Made by a program: the position numbers and the translations under genes
The notes under the pieces: generated by a model
What the model saw: only the letters and a program-made list of their open reading frames with translations
What the model was told of the DNA's origin: nothing
Database searches by the model: none
Assembly (NCBI RefSeq): GCF_004025585.1
Contig: NZ_QTZO01000004.1
Location: forward strand, 1-64,000
Direction: 5' to 3'
Source: Pseudodesulfovibrio sp. S3
GTDB lineage: Bacteria > Desulfobacterota > Desulfovibrionia > Desulfovibrionales > Desulfovibrionaceae
DNA: 64,000 bases
Part shown: in pieces, positions 46,596-55,923 of the stretch
Position numbering within the stretch: the first letter of the stretch is position 1
Layout: the number at the start of each line of letters is the position of its first letter

Positions 46596-46710
46596 GGGTG
46601 ACATCCCCCGGTTTAATTTACGTCACGGTGTTCTTATCGACCGCATCCCGGCAAGACTTTAGGTTTTGAGATTTTCTTTACAAGCCGAAAAATGTGGCAT
46701 ACGTTCAATT

Positions 46711-46801
46711 CCTAGCTAGGGGTGCCTTAGAGAGGCTGAGATGGATACCGATATCCAATCCCTTTGAACCTGATGCGGACAATGCCGACGTAGGGAAGCT
46801 G
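46711..46801 (+). promoter_or_regulatory. TPP riboswitch (THI element)
   Basis: Classic conserved blocks in order: CTAGGGGTGCC, GGCTGAGAT, a variable arm, CCCTTTGAACCTGAT, and GGACAATGCCGACGTAGGGAAG. It lies about 75 bases before thiS. Binding of thiamine pyrophosphate normally shuts down the downstream genes, so the whole thiS-to-thiC operon is expected to be repressed by thiamine. Confidence 0.97.
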
Positions 46802-46877
46802 TTTATGGATTTATATTCATCAGACTATGCTTGCCCTTTCGGGTGAGCTTTTTTTTTGCATGTGCATAGGAGAACCC

Positions 46878-47078
46878 ATGATTGTCATACTCAACGGCGG
46901 TGAAGTGGAACTGGCCGGGGCGGCAACGCTCCTTTCGTTGCTTGAGGGCAGGGGGATTTCGCCTGAGGTCGTTGTGGCGGAGTTGAACGGGCATATCGTC
47001 CCGGGCAGCGATTTCGGCACCACGGCCCTGAACGACGGCGACCATTTGGAAGTACTCCGCTTCGTAGGCGGAGGTTAG
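46878..47078 (+). CDS. thiS: Sulfur carrier protein ThiS
   Basis: 66-residue ubiquitin-like carrier that brings sulfur to thiazole synthase. It ends in G-G-G; the terminal Gly is adenylated by ThiF and then thiocarboxylated. The ATG at 46878 follows ATAGGAGA; the frame open from 46827 is not needed. First gene after the riboswitch. Confidence 0.95.
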   Translation: MIVILNGGEVELAGAATLLSLLEGRGISPEVVVAELNGHIVPGSDFGTTALNDGDHLEVLRFVGGG

Positions 47079-47086
47079 GAGATACA

Positions 47087-47863
47087 ATGACGAACGATAT
47101 ATTCGAGATCGGCGGCCGGAAACTGACCAGCCGTCTTTTTACCGGCACCGGGAAATATAGCGACGATGGGGTCATACCGGATGTCTGCGAGGCTTCCGGT
47201 TCCGAAGTGATCACCGTGGCCTTGCGTCGGGTGGACCTGGAGTCTTCCACAGGTAATGTCATGGACTTCATTCCCAAGCACATGCAGCTCCTGCCCAACA
47301 CCTCGGGTGCGCGGACGGCTGACGAAGCCGTGCGCATCGCCCGTCTGGCTCGGGCCATGGGGTGTGGCGACTGGATCAAGATCGAGGTCATTTCGGACAA
47401 CAGGTACCTGTTGCCGGATGGCTATGGGACAGCCAAGGCCACGGAAATCCTGGCAAAGGAAGGTTTCGTGGTCTTGCCGTATATCAATGCGGACCTCTAT
47501 GTGGCCAAGGATCTCGTCAACGCCGGAGCCGCTGCAGTCATGCCGCTGGGTGCGCCCATCGGGACCAACCGCGGGCTGATGACGCGGGAAATGATCCGTA
47601 TTCTCATTGAAGAGATCGACCTGCCTGTCATCGTGGATGCGGGTATCGGCAGACCCTCCGAGGCCTGCGAGGCCATGGAGATGGGGGCTGATGCCTGTCT
47701 GGTCAATACGGCCATTGCCACGGCCAATGATCCGGTCCTGATGGCCAAGGCGTTTGGCCGGGCCGTCAAGGCCGGACGCGAGGCGTTTCTTGCCGGGCCG
47801 GGCGCGACAAAACGGCACGCTGACGCCTCCTCGCCGTTGACCGGATTTCTGGGGGGATTGTAA
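47087..47863 (+). CDS. thiG: Thiazole synthase
   Basis: Builds the thiazole phosphate ring from deoxyxylulose phosphate, dehydroglycine and ThiS thiocarboxylate. 258 residues, TIM barrel. Seen: [10 protein letters not shown] at the start (Schiff-base lysine region downstream), [14 protein letters not shown] and [12 protein letters not shown]. 8 bases after thiS. Confidence 0.97.
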   Translation: MTNDIFEIGGRKLTSRLFTGTGKYSDDGVIPDVCEASGSEVITVALRRVDLESSTGNVMDFIPKHMQLLPNTSGARTADEAVRIARLARAMGCGDWIKIEVISDNRYLLPDGYGTAKATEILAKEGFVVLPYINADLYVAKDLVNAGAAAVMPLGAPIGTNRGLMTREMIRILIEEIDLPVIVDAGIGRPSEACEAMEMGADACLVNTAIATANDPVLMAKAFGRAVKAGREAFLAGPGATKRHADASSPLTGFLGGL

Positions 47864-47866
47864 CCC

Positions 47867-48994
47867 ATGAGCTTTTATCCGCTTTTAGCAAAACATATGG
47901 AGACCCTGTCCGGCACTCGTCTGGCTGCGGTCACCGAAGCGGACGTGCGCCGTGCGTTGAACAGGACCACACCCACGTTCGATGACTTTCTGGCCTTCAT
48001 GAGTCCGGCGGCCTTGCCTTTGCTTGAAGATATGGCCCGCAAGGCAAGCAGGTTGACGGCCCAGCATTTCGGTCGGACGATAAGCCTGTTCACGCCGCTC
48101 TACCTGTCCAGCTTTTGTACCAACCACTGCGTCTACTGCGGATTCAATTCCAACAATAAAATCAATCGCTCCATGCTTACCCTTGAGGAGGTCGATGCCG
48201 AAGGGCGGGCCATTGCCGCTACAGGGCTCAAGAGCCTGCTGATTCTGACCGGCGAAGCTCCGGCCAAGGCGGGTGGGGACTACCTGGAGGCCTGCACCAA
48301 GGTGTTGCGGAAGTATTTCCCTTCCGTCTCCATCGAGGTGTACGCCATGACCGAGGAAGAGTACGCGCAAATGGTGCGTGCCGGTGTGGACGGTCTGACC
48401 ATGTTCCAGGAGACCTATGATGAGGAATTGTACGCGGAATTGCACCCCAAGGGGCCCAAACGCGATTTTCGTTTTCGATTGGATGCGCCGGAGCGTGGCT
48501 GCAGGGCCGGAATGCGGGTGGTCAACATCGGCGCACTCCTCGGCCTGGGAGACTGGCACCGGGACGCCTTGCTGACCGGCTTGCACGCGGCCTACCTGAT
48601 GCACAAATACCCGGAAGTGGATATTGCCGTATCCTTGCCGCGCATGCGTCCCCATGCCGGAGAGTATCAGCCGGCCACCATCGTGGGAGACCGCGATATG
48701 GTGCAGTTCATGCTCGCCCTGCGTCTGTTCCTGCCCCGTCTGGGCATCACCATTTCCACCCGCGAGAATGCTGAGTTTCGCGAGAACCTCCTTCCGCTGG
48801 GCGTGACCAGGATGTCGGCGGGTGTGTCCACTGCCGTGGGCGGGCACAGTAATGACGCCGAAGAAGTGGGGCAGTTCGAGATCAGCGATTCCCGCGATGT
48901 GGATGAGATGTGCGAAGCCCTGCGGCGCCGGGGATATCAGCCGGTTTTCAAGGACTGGGAGCCTATCGTGGATGTGAACGGAGAGGGCGTATGA
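47867..48994 (+). CDS. thiH: 2-iminoacetate synthase (radical SAM)
   Basis: Cleaves tyrosine to give dehydroglycine for ThiG; 375 residues, the anaerobic alternative to glycine oxidase ThiO. The radical-SAM cluster motif C-T-N-H-C-V-Y-C (C-x3-C-x2-C) is near residue 83, and the C-terminal BATS-type region follows. The stop overlaps the thiF start by 4 bases. Confidence 0.96.
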   Translation: MSFYPLLAKHMETLSGTRLAAVTEADVRRALNRTTPTFDDFLAFMSPAALPLLEDMARKASRLTAQHFGRTISLFTPLYLSSFCTNHCVYCGFNSNNKINRSMLTLEEVDAEGRAIAATGLKSLLILTGEAPAKAGGDYLEACTKVLRKYFPSVSIEVYAMTEEEYAQMVRAGVDGLTMFQETYDEELYAELHPKGPKRDFRFRLDAPERGCRAGMRVVNIGALLGLGDWHRDALLTGLHAAYLMHKYPEVDIAVSLPRMRPHAGEYQPATIVGDRDMVQFMLALRLFLPRLGITISTRENAEFRENLLPLGVTRMSAGVSTAVGGHSNDAEEVGQFEISDSRDVDEMCEALRRRGYQPVFKDWEPIVDVNGEGV

Positions 48995-49620
48995 ACCGCG
49001 TCGAGAATGGCATGGCGGCCTATCTGGGCCGGGAGCGTCTCACTTTCCTGCAGAAGATGAAGGTGGGCATCGGCGGTGCCGGAGGCCTTGGCTCCAACTG
49101 CGCCATGCATCTGGTGCGCTGCGGATTCAAGCGGTTCGTGCTGGTGGATCATGATCGGGTGGATTTTTCCAATCTCAACCGTCAGGCCTTTTTCGAGGCC
49201 CAGGTGGGTGAATTCAAGGTGGATGCCCTGGCCGAGAACATGCGGGCGGTGAACCCCGACCTGGAGATCGACCTGCATGTTGAAAAAGCCGACGCCGCGC
49301 GGATGGGCAGGCTTTTCGCCGATTGCGACGCGGTGGTTGAGGCGTTTGATTCCCCAGAGGCAAAGAAGATGTTGGTAGAGACGCTGCTTCCTACGGGCAA
49401 GCTGGTCGTGTCCGCTTCCGGCATCGGCGGCTGTGGCGACAGTGACGCGGTGGTTTCCCGAAAGATGCGGGAGAATTTCTATGTCATCGGCGACGGGGAG
49501 ACCGAATGCACCCTGCTCACCCCGCCCCTGTCCCCAAAGGTGGGCGTTGTCGCCGCCAAGCAGGCGGATGCGGTGCTCAGCCATTGCCTGGCACAGTTTG
49601 AAAACCAAGGAGACAAATGA
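48991..49620 (+). CDS. thiF: ThiS adenylyltransferase ThiF
   Basis: E1-like enzyme that adenylates the ThiS C-terminus. 209 residues, the short ThiF form found in thi operons of anaerobes. The ATP loop reads GIGGAGGLGSN, and VDHDRVDFSNLNRQ is the conserved E1 block. No C-terminal zinc C-x2-C pair is seen. The ATG at 48991 overlaps thiH, and the stop overlaps thiE by 4 bases. Confidence 0.93.
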   Translation: MNRVENGMAAYLGRERLTFLQKMKVGIGGAGGLGSNCAMHLVRCGFKRFVLVDHDRVDFSNLNRQAFFEAQVGEFKVDALAENMRAVNPDLEIDLHVEKADAARMGRLFADCDAVVEAFDSPEAKKMLVETLLPTGKLVVSASGIGGCGDSDAVVSRKMRENFYVIGDGETECTLLTPPLSPKVGVVAAKQADAVLSHCLAQFENQGDK

Positions 49621-50276
49621 TGACGCGGCCAATCACCCGGCAGAATATCCTGGATACGGACATCTATTGCCTGACCGGCGAGAAGTTCTCCCTGGGGCGG
49701 TCCAACATCGAGGTGGTGCGGACCATGCTGGAGAGCGGCGTCAGGCTTGTCCAGTACCGGGAAAAGGAAAAGAAGATGGGCGCCAAGTTTGAAGAGTGCC
49801 GGGAGCTGCGTGCCATGACCCGCGATGCCGGTGCCGCGTTCATTGTCAATGACGATATTGATATTGCCATTCTGGTGCATGCGGACGGCGTTCACATCGG
49901 GCAGGAGGATCTGCCCATCGAGTATGTGCGCCAGCTTGTGGGCGAGGACATGGCCATCGGCCTGTCCACGCACAGTCCCGCAGAGGCGCAGGACGCGGTT
50001 CGGCGCGGGGCGGATTACATCGGCGTGGGCCCGATCTTCAAAACGTTTACCAAGGAAGACGTCGTTGATCCGGTCGGGTTCGAATATATGGAATATGTCG
50101 TCGCCAACCTGGACATTCCGTTCGTGGCCATCGGCGGCATCAAGGAACACAACATCGGCGAGGTGGTCCGGCGCGGCGCAAAGTGCGTGGCCCTGGTCAC
50201 CGAGATTGTGGGTGAAGAAGATATTGCAGCAAAAATAACCGCGCTCCGAAAGGAAATGGAAGCCGCGAAGGAGTAA
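49617..50276 (+). CDS. thiE: Thiamine phosphate synthase
   Basis: Joins HMP-pyrophosphate and thiazole phosphate to make thiamine phosphate; 219 residues, TIM barrel. Motifs [33 protein letters not shown] (split), and [16 protein letters not shown] (pyrophosphate site). Two consecutive ATG codons at 49617 and 49620 are possible starts. Note that thiD (HMP kinase) is not in this operon. Confidence 0.95.
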   Translation: MMTRPITRQNILDTDIYCLTGEKFSLGRSNIEVVRTMLESGVRLVQYREKEKKMGAKFEECRELRAMTRDAGAAFIVNDDIDIAILVHADGVHIGQEDLPIEYVRQLVGEDMAIGLSTHSPAEAQDAVRRGADYIGVGPIFKTFTKEDVVDPVGFEYMEYVVANLDIPFVAIGGIKEHNIGEVVRRGAKCVALVTEIVGEEDIAAKITALRKEMEAAKE

Positions 50277-50278
50277 CA

Positions 50279-51583
50279 ATGGAATACACTACACAGATGG
50301 ACGCAGCCCGCAAGGGTATCGTCACCCCGCAGATGCAGACCGTTGCCCGCAAGGAGAACATCCGGGTCGAAGACCTCATGGAGCGTATGGCCAGGGGCAC
50401 GGTCATCATCCCGGCCAACAAGAACCACACCAATCTCGACGCCGAGGCCGTCGGCGAGGGGATGCGCATCAAGATCAACGTCAACCTGGGCATATCCAAG
50501 GATTGTTCCGACGTGGAGCCGGAGCTTGCCAAGGTGCAGGCCGCCCTTGATTTGAAGGCCGAGGCGATAATGGATCTTTCCTGTTACGGCAAGACTCAGG
50601 AATTTCGCACAAGGCTGGTGAAGATGTCTTCGGCCATGATCGGCACGGTGCCCATCTACGATGCCGTGGGTTTTTATGACAAGAACCTCCAGGATATCAC
50701 CGTGGACGAGTTCTTTGATGTCGTGGAGCGGCATGTGGAGGACGGCGTTGATTTCCTGACCATCCACGCAGGCTTGAACAGGCACACCGCTGAAAAGGTC
50801 AAGCAGGGCGGCAGGCTGACCAATATCGTTTCGCGCGGCGGCTCCCTGCTCTTCACCTGGATGGAGATCAACAAGGCAGAGAACCCTTTTTACGAGCATT
50901 TTGACCGTCTGCTGGACATCTGCGAGGAGTACGACGTGACTCTGAGCCTGGGTGACGCCTGCCGTCCCGGATGCCTTCACGACGCCACGGATGCCTGTCA
51001 GGTGGAGGAATTGATCACCTTGGGCGAGCTGACCAAACGGGCCTGGGCGCGCAATGTCCAGGTCATGATCGAAGGTCCGGGCCACATGGCCATGAACGAG
51101 ATCGCGGGCAACATGATGATGGAAAAGCGGTTGTGCCACGGTGCACCGTTTTACGTTCTCGGACCGCTGGTCACGGACGTGGCCCCCGGTTACGACCATA
51201 TCACTGCGGCCATCGGCGGAGCCATTGCAGGGATGTCCGGTGCGGATTTCCTGTGCTACGTCACCCCTGCCGAGCACCTGTGCCTGCCCAACATGGAGGA
51301 TATGAAGGAGGGCATCATAGCCACCCGCATAGCGGCTCATGCCGCTGATATAGCCAAGGGGTACCCCGGAGCATGCGACTGGGACGACAAGATGTCCAAG
51401 GCCCGCGCCGCTCTGGATTGGGACGCCATGTTCAAGCTGGCCATGGACCCGGTCCGGCCGCTGGAATACCGCGAGCGCTCCAAGCCCGAACACGCCGATT
51501 CCTGCACCATGTGCGGCAAGATGTGCGCGGTGCGCAACATGAACCGCGTATTGGAAGGGAAGGACATCCAGCTCGACGACTAG
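50279..51583 (+). CDS. thiC: Phosphomethylpyrimidine synthase ThiC
   Basis: Radical-SAM conversion of aminoimidazole ribotide to HMP phosphate. 434 residues, the short ThiC form. The C-terminal cluster motif reads C-T-M-C-G-K-M-C (C-x2-C-x3-C), one residue shorter than the C-x2-C-x4-C of E. coli-type ThiC. The paralog BzaF (hydroxybenzimidazole synthesis) is similar, but location inside a TPP-riboswitch operon supports ThiC. 2 bases after thiE; a strong terminator follows. Confidence 0.95.
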   Translation: MEYTTQMDAARKGIVTPQMQTVARKENIRVEDLMERMARGTVIIPANKNHTNLDAEAVGEGMRIKINVNLGISKDCSDVEPELAKVQAALDLKAEAIMDLSCYGKTQEFRTRLVKMSSAMIGTVPIYDAVGFYDKNLQDITVDEFFDVVERHVEDGVDFLTIHAGLNRHTAEKVKQGGRLTNIVSRGGSLLFTWMEINKAENPFYEHFDRLLDICEEYDVTLSLGDACRPGCLHDATDACQVEELITLGELTKRAWARNVQVMIEGPGHMAMNEIAGNMMMEKRLCHGAPFYVLGPLVTDVAPGYDHITAAIGGAIAGMSGADFLCYVTPAEHLCLPNMEDMKEGIIATRIAAHAADIAKGYPGACDWDDKMSKARAALDWDAMFKLAMDPVRPLEYRERSKPEHADSCTMCGKMCAVRNMNRVLEGKDIQLDD

Positions 51584-51606
51584 ATTGTCGGGATGATATG
51601 TGTATG

Positions 51607-51637
51607 AAAACCCCGGAGGGCTGCCCTCCGGGGTTTT
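51607..51637. terminator. Bidirectional terminator after thiC
   Basis: A perfect 14-bp stem aaaaccccggaggg/ccctccggggtttt with a 3-base loop. It also ends 1 base before the stop of the converging SlyD-like gene. Confidence 0.92.
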
Positions 51638-52708
51638 CTATTCGGGTTTGCGGCCGTAGACGATATACACCGGATCGCTGATTCCTTTGGCCGCGAGAAA
51701 GCAGGGGTCATCCCTGTCCCGCCAATCATTGCGTATGGATACCGTGCCCAGGTCCTGACCCATCCCTGCCATGCGCAGATATTCCAGCACCAGCCCCATG
51801 CGTTCGAATTCATGCAGTTCCTGCCAGCCCCGGATGGCGCGGGCGGGATCATAGGCGCTGGTAAAGGCAAGCAGCATCGGTGCTCCGGGGGGCAGGTAGT
51901 GGGCCACGAACCGCAGTATGTCCACGGGACGGTCCATGTATTCCACGGAGCAGGTGCACACGGCGGCATCGTATTGTCCGGCGGGCCGTTCGGTGCCCAC
52001 GGAGAAATCCAGTACCCGACTGCCTTTTTCGATGAATCGGGCAAGGGTTTGGTCGATGTTCCGCCGGGCGGCCGCATCAGGTGCCGGCGGCAGGAAATTT
52101 TCATCAAGGCGGCATTTCCGGTCAAAGAAGGCGGGATGAAAGAAATCCGTCGGCTCGTCATCCAGACGGGCCTGCATGCCCGGTCCCCAATCGCATATCC
52201 TTTCGCGCCAGTGGGTCAGGGAGCCGTAGGTGCCGGTGCTCCGATCCTCCATGTACTGGATTCTTGCGCTGATGGTGACCGGTATGTTCGCCAGAGGGTG
52301 GTTGCGGTCCGAGGTGAACGTGTGTTCATCCAGTTCGGTCAGCCGGAACGGGGTCAGGGTGTCCGGGTAGATGTTGAGCAGTCCGCTGATGTGGCCCTGG
52401 GGGTAGAAACGGCCCACTCGCGGGATGATGGGGTCGCCTTTGAGGGTTTTTGGCCGGAGCCGGTCAAGGTCCATGGTCTGGACCAGGTTTTCCCTGTGCC
52501 GAGGGATGCACATGCGCGGTTCGTAGGATATGGTTACGGATTCTTCGGCTCTTTTGCCTTCCAGGGCTTCACGCATTCCCTGCGGAAATACGTCGTGTAC
52601 CGGGTTGAACTTGCGGCCCAGGTATTGCTCCTCGTGGATGGCATCGTCCTGTTGCCAGGTGACGGTGAATTCCAGTGCGCCTATGGCGTTATCGTTGAAT
52701 ATGGTCAT
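51638..52708 (-). CDS. SlyD/FKBP-like domain fused to a methyltransferase-like domain
   Basis: 356 residues from the ATG at 52708 (the open frame to 52999 adds a low-complexity, unlikely N-terminus). The first part resembles a SlyD-type FKBP prolyl isomerase: VFPQGMREALEGKRAEESVTI corresponds to the FKBP core (shown split in function), and TSDRNHPLANIPVTISARI matches the SlyD D-x-NHPLAG motif. The C-terminal part (about 215-356) resembles class I methyltransferases after motif I (YDAAVCTCSVEYMDRPVDIL, LPPGAPMLLAFTS), but the glycine-rich SAM loop is replaced by VLDFSVGTERP, so activity is doubtful. I know no standard name for this pairing. Confidence 0.72.
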   Translation of the reverse strand: MTIFNDNAIGALEFTVTWQQDDAIHEEQYLGRKFNPVHDVFPQGMREALEGKRAEESVTISYEPRMCIPRHRENLVQTMDLDRLRPKTLKGDPIIPRVGRFYPQGHISGLLNIYPDTLTPFRLTELDEHTFTSDRNHPLANIPVTISARIQYMEDRSTGTYGSLTHWRERICDWGPGMQARLDDEPTDFFHPAFFDRKCRLDENFLPPAPDAAARRNIDQTLARFIEKGSRVLDFSVGTERPAGQYDAAVCTCSVEYMDRPVDILRFVAHYLPPGAPMLLAFTSAYDPARAIRGWQELHEFERMGLVLEYLRMAGMGQDLGTVSIRNDWRDRDDPCFLAAKGISDPVYIVYGRKPE

Positions 52709-53114
52709 GGTGTGGAGATAGAGCCATAAAAAAGGCGGGGGTGCAAGCCTCGGCCGCATGCTCGTCCGATCCAATCTGGTGCCTGTCCGCCGGGCGGAGA
52801 GACTCTCCTGACTGAGCCTTGGGGAATGGTGACGTCGGTAATGGCCGGGATATTGCAATGTTGTGAAGTGTTGACTAATTGCCGACGTTTTCAACGGAAA
52901 TTGCGGAATGAATGGTTCGCAAAACGGCACGGGGAATGCCGGTTCCTGCGGAAGTGTCAGGCAAGGGGAGTCGTCTCTATGTGGCATTGTGTTTTCCACA
53001 GCACAACCTTAAGAGATATTAATGTTTTTGACATAAATCACAGGGTGTGTTATGGAGTGCTCAATAATGGCACCATTTTGAAAATGTTGACCTTTTTATG
53101 ATCAGGAGGCTCTT
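52709..53114. other. Intergenic region with a promoter for the following gene
   Basis: 406 bases without a convincing gene. An open frame at 52826-53101 has no good start site and atypical composition. The right part is AT-rich and holds TTGACA (53028-53033), 17 bases, TATGGA (53051-53056), a plausible promoter for the gene at 53115. Confidence 0.5.
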
Positions 53115-53792
53115 GTGGCGGAAAATACTCAATCTCAGAGTGTGATGCAGGTGTCCCTTCCCGAGGAAGGTGGTGTTACCGAATACCGGATGTCATCTGA
53201 CGTTTCGGTGAAATTCTCTTTTTTTGTTTCCGAAGTGCTTTTTTCCTGTGACGGAACTGACCTTGTCCTCACTGGAGAGAATGGGGGGAGTGTTGTTCTC
53301 AAGGACTATCTGACCATGGCACAGGAAGACGCGCTTCCCGTTTTCGAGTTGCACGGCGGAGAAGAAGTCCCGGGGAACATTTATCTATTCGCATTCAACG
53401 AGAGTGCAATGGCAGTCGAGACGGCGGCCGGTACACCAGGAGACGGCTCCGAGATGGAAGAGTTCCTGGACGAGCAGGTTTCACCCGGCAATCTTTTCCA
53501 TGGCCCGGCGAGCGTTATTGAGGACTCTTCCTCAGCGCTTGAGCCTGTGCATACGGATAGCCATGGGCACATCGCTTCCGAAACACTGTGTTGTGCAGAG
53601 ATTTTTTCCGATCATCATATGAGCGGCGGTGCGGCGTTTGTCGGTACAGAAGCTTCTTCTTGCGGTTCAAGTCTGCTCGGCGTTGCCCCGGTTTTGCCGG
53701 ATGTCGATATGGTCACCTGCTCGCTGGTCGATATATACGACCCCATCAACGACACTATCCAGCAGTTGGTGGAATCGCCGCATTATCTTTAG
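53115..53792 (+). CDS. Acidic protein of unknown function, possible adhesin-type N-terminal module
   Basis: 225 residues with a GTG start after a perfect AGGAGG. Strongly acidic, no signal peptide or membrane helix. The stretch around residues 40-70 (DGTDLVLTGENGGSVVLKDY) has the pattern seen at the N-termini of large type I-secreted adhesins (BapA_N-like: DLVL, short turn, G-S-x-V-x-L-x-x-Y/F). Here it is followed by only about 150 residues rich in Ser, Glu and His rather than repeats. It could be a small relative, a remnant, or unrelated. A terminator follows at 53816. Confidence 0.6.
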   Translation: MAENTQSQSVMQVSLPEEGGVTEYRMSSDVSVKFSFFVSEVLFSCDGTDLVLTGENGGSVVLKDYLTMAQEDALPVFELHGGEEVPGNIYLFAFNESAMAVETAAGTPGDGSEMEEFLDEQVSPGNLFHGPASVIEDSSSALEPVHTDSHGHIASETLCCAEIFSDHHMSGGAAFVGTEASSCGSSLLGVAPVLPDVDMVTCSLVDIYDPINDTIQQLVESPHYL

Positions 53793-53815
53793 CCTACACC
53801 TGAACTCAGTATAGG

Positions 53816-53845
53816 AAAGGCGGACCACCATGGTTCGCCTTTTTT
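53816..53845 (+). terminator. Terminator after the acidic-protein gene
   Basis: A 12-bp stem (53816-53827 with 53831-53842, one G-U) with a 3-base loop, continuing into a T-run. Confidence 0.85.
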
Positions 53846-53888
53846 GGTGGAATCTGGCCCTGGCGGATACTGACTGATGGCAATACAA

Positions 53889-53918
53889 AACCGGCCACAT
53901 CAAACGATGCGGCCGGTT
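53889..53918 (-). terminator. Terminator of the anion transporter gene
   Basis: A 13-bp stem (53889-53901 with 53906-53918, one wobble pair on the minus-strand transcript), a 4-base loop, then TTGTATT on the minus strand. Confidence 0.82.
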
Positions 53919-53942
53919 GCGATTCTGTGGTCTCGGAGTCTG

Positions 53943-55346
53943 TTAGACGTAAAAAACGGTCACTGCGATCATGGCCGCAAGATAAAGACCTCCGAAGACG
54001 GCTCCCAGCGCCCACCAGCGTGCCTGGCTGATGAAACCGGCTCCGTACCAGATGGGTGAGGGGCCGGTGGCATACGGAGTGATGATACCCATGAGGCCGA
54101 GGGAACCTGCGAGCATCAGGGCGAGTTTCGGCAGCATCTCGGGGGGAAGCAGCGGGGCTGCTGTGGCCATGAACAGCGGCAGCAATGCCGTTGTATGCGC
54201 CGTGGTGCTGGCAAAGAAGTAGTGAAGCACGAAGAAGAGGATTACCAGCATGATGACAACGGTCGAGGGCGACATGCCCACAAGGTTGTTGGCGATCATG
54301 TCGCCGATCCAGGCGAGAACACCGGTTTTCTTCAGGCCGCTTGCCATGGCCACCAGGGTGGCGAACCAGACGAGCACGTTCCAGGCACCCTTGTTGGTGA
54401 TGACATCTTCCCAGGTGATGATGTTGGTCAATATCATGAGCGAGAGCACGAAGACGGCGGCAACGGTGCTGTTTACTCCAAGCTCCTTGCCGAATATCCA
54501 GAAGATCAAGGCCATGATGGCGTAGCCGAGCATCATCAGTTCCTTGATGGAGGTCTTGCCCATTTTATTTAGCTCTTCTTTGGCCCAGGCAGGAGCTTCA
54601 GGAGAATGCTTTTGGGTCGGAGGATAGATGACATAGGCCAGCCAGGGGGTCAGCAGGAAGAGCGGCAGCATGGCCGGGAGCATTATCTTGGCCCATTGGC
54701 CCCAGGTGATGACGATGTCTGAGGACTTTTGGATCATGTCCACGGCCAACAGGTTCGGTGCAAGGGCGGTCAGGAACATGGAGCTGGTCACACAGGTGGC
54801 GGCGATGCCCACCCAGTGCAGGTAGGCACCCATTTTGCGCGGTTCATTATCCGGTGTGGAGTTGAACATGGGGGGAATGTTGCTGGCGATGGGGTAGATC
54901 GTACCCGCGCTGCGAGCGGTGTTGGAAGGCATGAACGGGGCCAGGACTGCGTCCGAAAAGGCGATGGCGTAGCCGAGACCGAGGGTGCTTTTGCCGAGGA
55001 ATCGGATCAGGTGGAGGCTGATGCGTTTTCCAAGCCCTGTTTTCTGGTAGCCGAGCGCGAACATGAAGGCCGCGAAGATGAGCCAGATAACGCCGTTGGA
55101 GAAACCAGACAGCATCCAGTTGCGGCTTGCCGTTGCACTGGGGTCCACCAGGCCGAGGACCGCAACCAGGGTGACCCCTGCCAGGCCGACCAATGCGGCC
55201 GGGACTGGTTCGATGATGAGGCCGACAACAACGCCCACGAAAATGCTGAGGAAATACCATCCCTCGGGAGTGAGTCCTTCAGGTGTCGGGATGAGCGCCA
55301 TGAGAACGGCAACAATAATCGGAGAGAATTTTTTAATAATGTTCAT
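53943..55346 (-). CDS. DASS-family anion/dicarboxylate transporter
   Basis: 467-residue inner-membrane carrier with about 11-13 helices, of the divalent anion:sodium symporter (CitT/TtdT-like) family. Seen: the substrate/sodium-site motif in FMPSNTARSAGTIYP and its second-half counterpart in ASTTAHTTALLP, and the end motif GIITPYATGPSPIWYGAGFI. Likely substrates are C4-dicarboxylates, citrate or sulfate-like anions; the family does not decide. It is monocistronic, with AAGAGG before the ATG and a terminator after it. Confidence 0.9.
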   Translation of the reverse strand: MNIIKKFSPIIVAVLMALIPTPEGLTPEGWYFLSIFVGVVVGLIIEPVPAALVGLAGVTLVAVLGLVDPSATASRNWMLSGFSNGVIWLIFAAFMFALGYQKTGLGKRISLHLIRFLGKSTLGLGYAIAFSDAVLAPFMPSNTARSAGTIYPIASNIPPMFNSTPDNEPRKMGAYLHWVGIAATCVTSSMFLTALAPNLLAVDMIQKSSDIVITWGQWAKIMLPAMLPLFLLTPWLAYVIYPPTQKHSPEAPAWAKEELNKMGKTSIKELMMLGYAIMALIFWIFGKELGVNSTVAAVFVLSLMILTNIITWEDVITNKGAWNVLVWFATLVAMASGLKKTGVLAWIGDMIANNLVGMSPSTVVIMLVILFFVLHYFFASTTAHTTALLPLFMATAAPLLPPEMLPKLALMLAGSLGLMGIITPYATGPSPIWYGAGFISQARWWALGAVFGGLYLAAMIAVTVFYV

Positions 55347-55645
55347 GTAATGGCCTCTTACTAATTGATTTACAGGTGATACACTGAAATAAGCTCAGAC
55401 CATGTCAATCAGGTTAAAGGGGGTGAAAGTTATATATCGATTGAAGTATTGCCAGAAAGAAGAAGAATCGTCAAATAGCGCACATACTTATTTGATAACC
55501 AACCTAATTAAAAAATATAATTAGAGTGTGTCCGTTTTCTGGCCACAGTTCCTCCAAGTTCGTGGGGCTGGTGCAGAGAGGGTGGATGGTTGAGAAATGG
55601 GGTAGGAGCCGGAATGGATGTCGGCATCTGGTTTGCCATACGAAA
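55347..55645. other. Intergenic region between the transporter and tRNA-fMet
   Basis: About 300 AT-rich bases that should carry the promoter of the minus-strand transporter. I see no gene and no confident promoter boxes. Confidence 0.4.
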
Positions 55646-55676
55646 AACCGGCTACATCAATATGATGTAACCGGCT
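55646..55676 (-). terminator. Terminator of tRNA-fMet
   Basis: A 14-bp stem on the minus strand (55676-55663 with 55659-55646, two wobble pairs), a 3-base loop, followed by a short T-run (TTTCG). It starts 9 bases past the tRNA. Confidence 0.75.
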
Positions 55677-55684
55677 GATTTCTT

Positions 55685-55761
<77 letters not shown>

Positions 55762-55923
55762 ACACGTGAGAAAGAGGTTCTATGTGGGGGACGGGTTTTT
55801 GTCAACCACTTATTTTTTGAAAATTGAAAAAAGATTGTCCGGCTGGCGGCAGTCCGTGCTCGGCGCGGAAAAGCGCAGCAAAAAGTTTACAATCGGCTCT
55901 GAATTCCGTACATCACCTCCCAT

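Noticed and set aside
52826-53101. 91-codon open frame before the acidic-protein gene
   Set aside because: Weak start context, runs through the likely promoter, and the predicted peptide has atypical composition.
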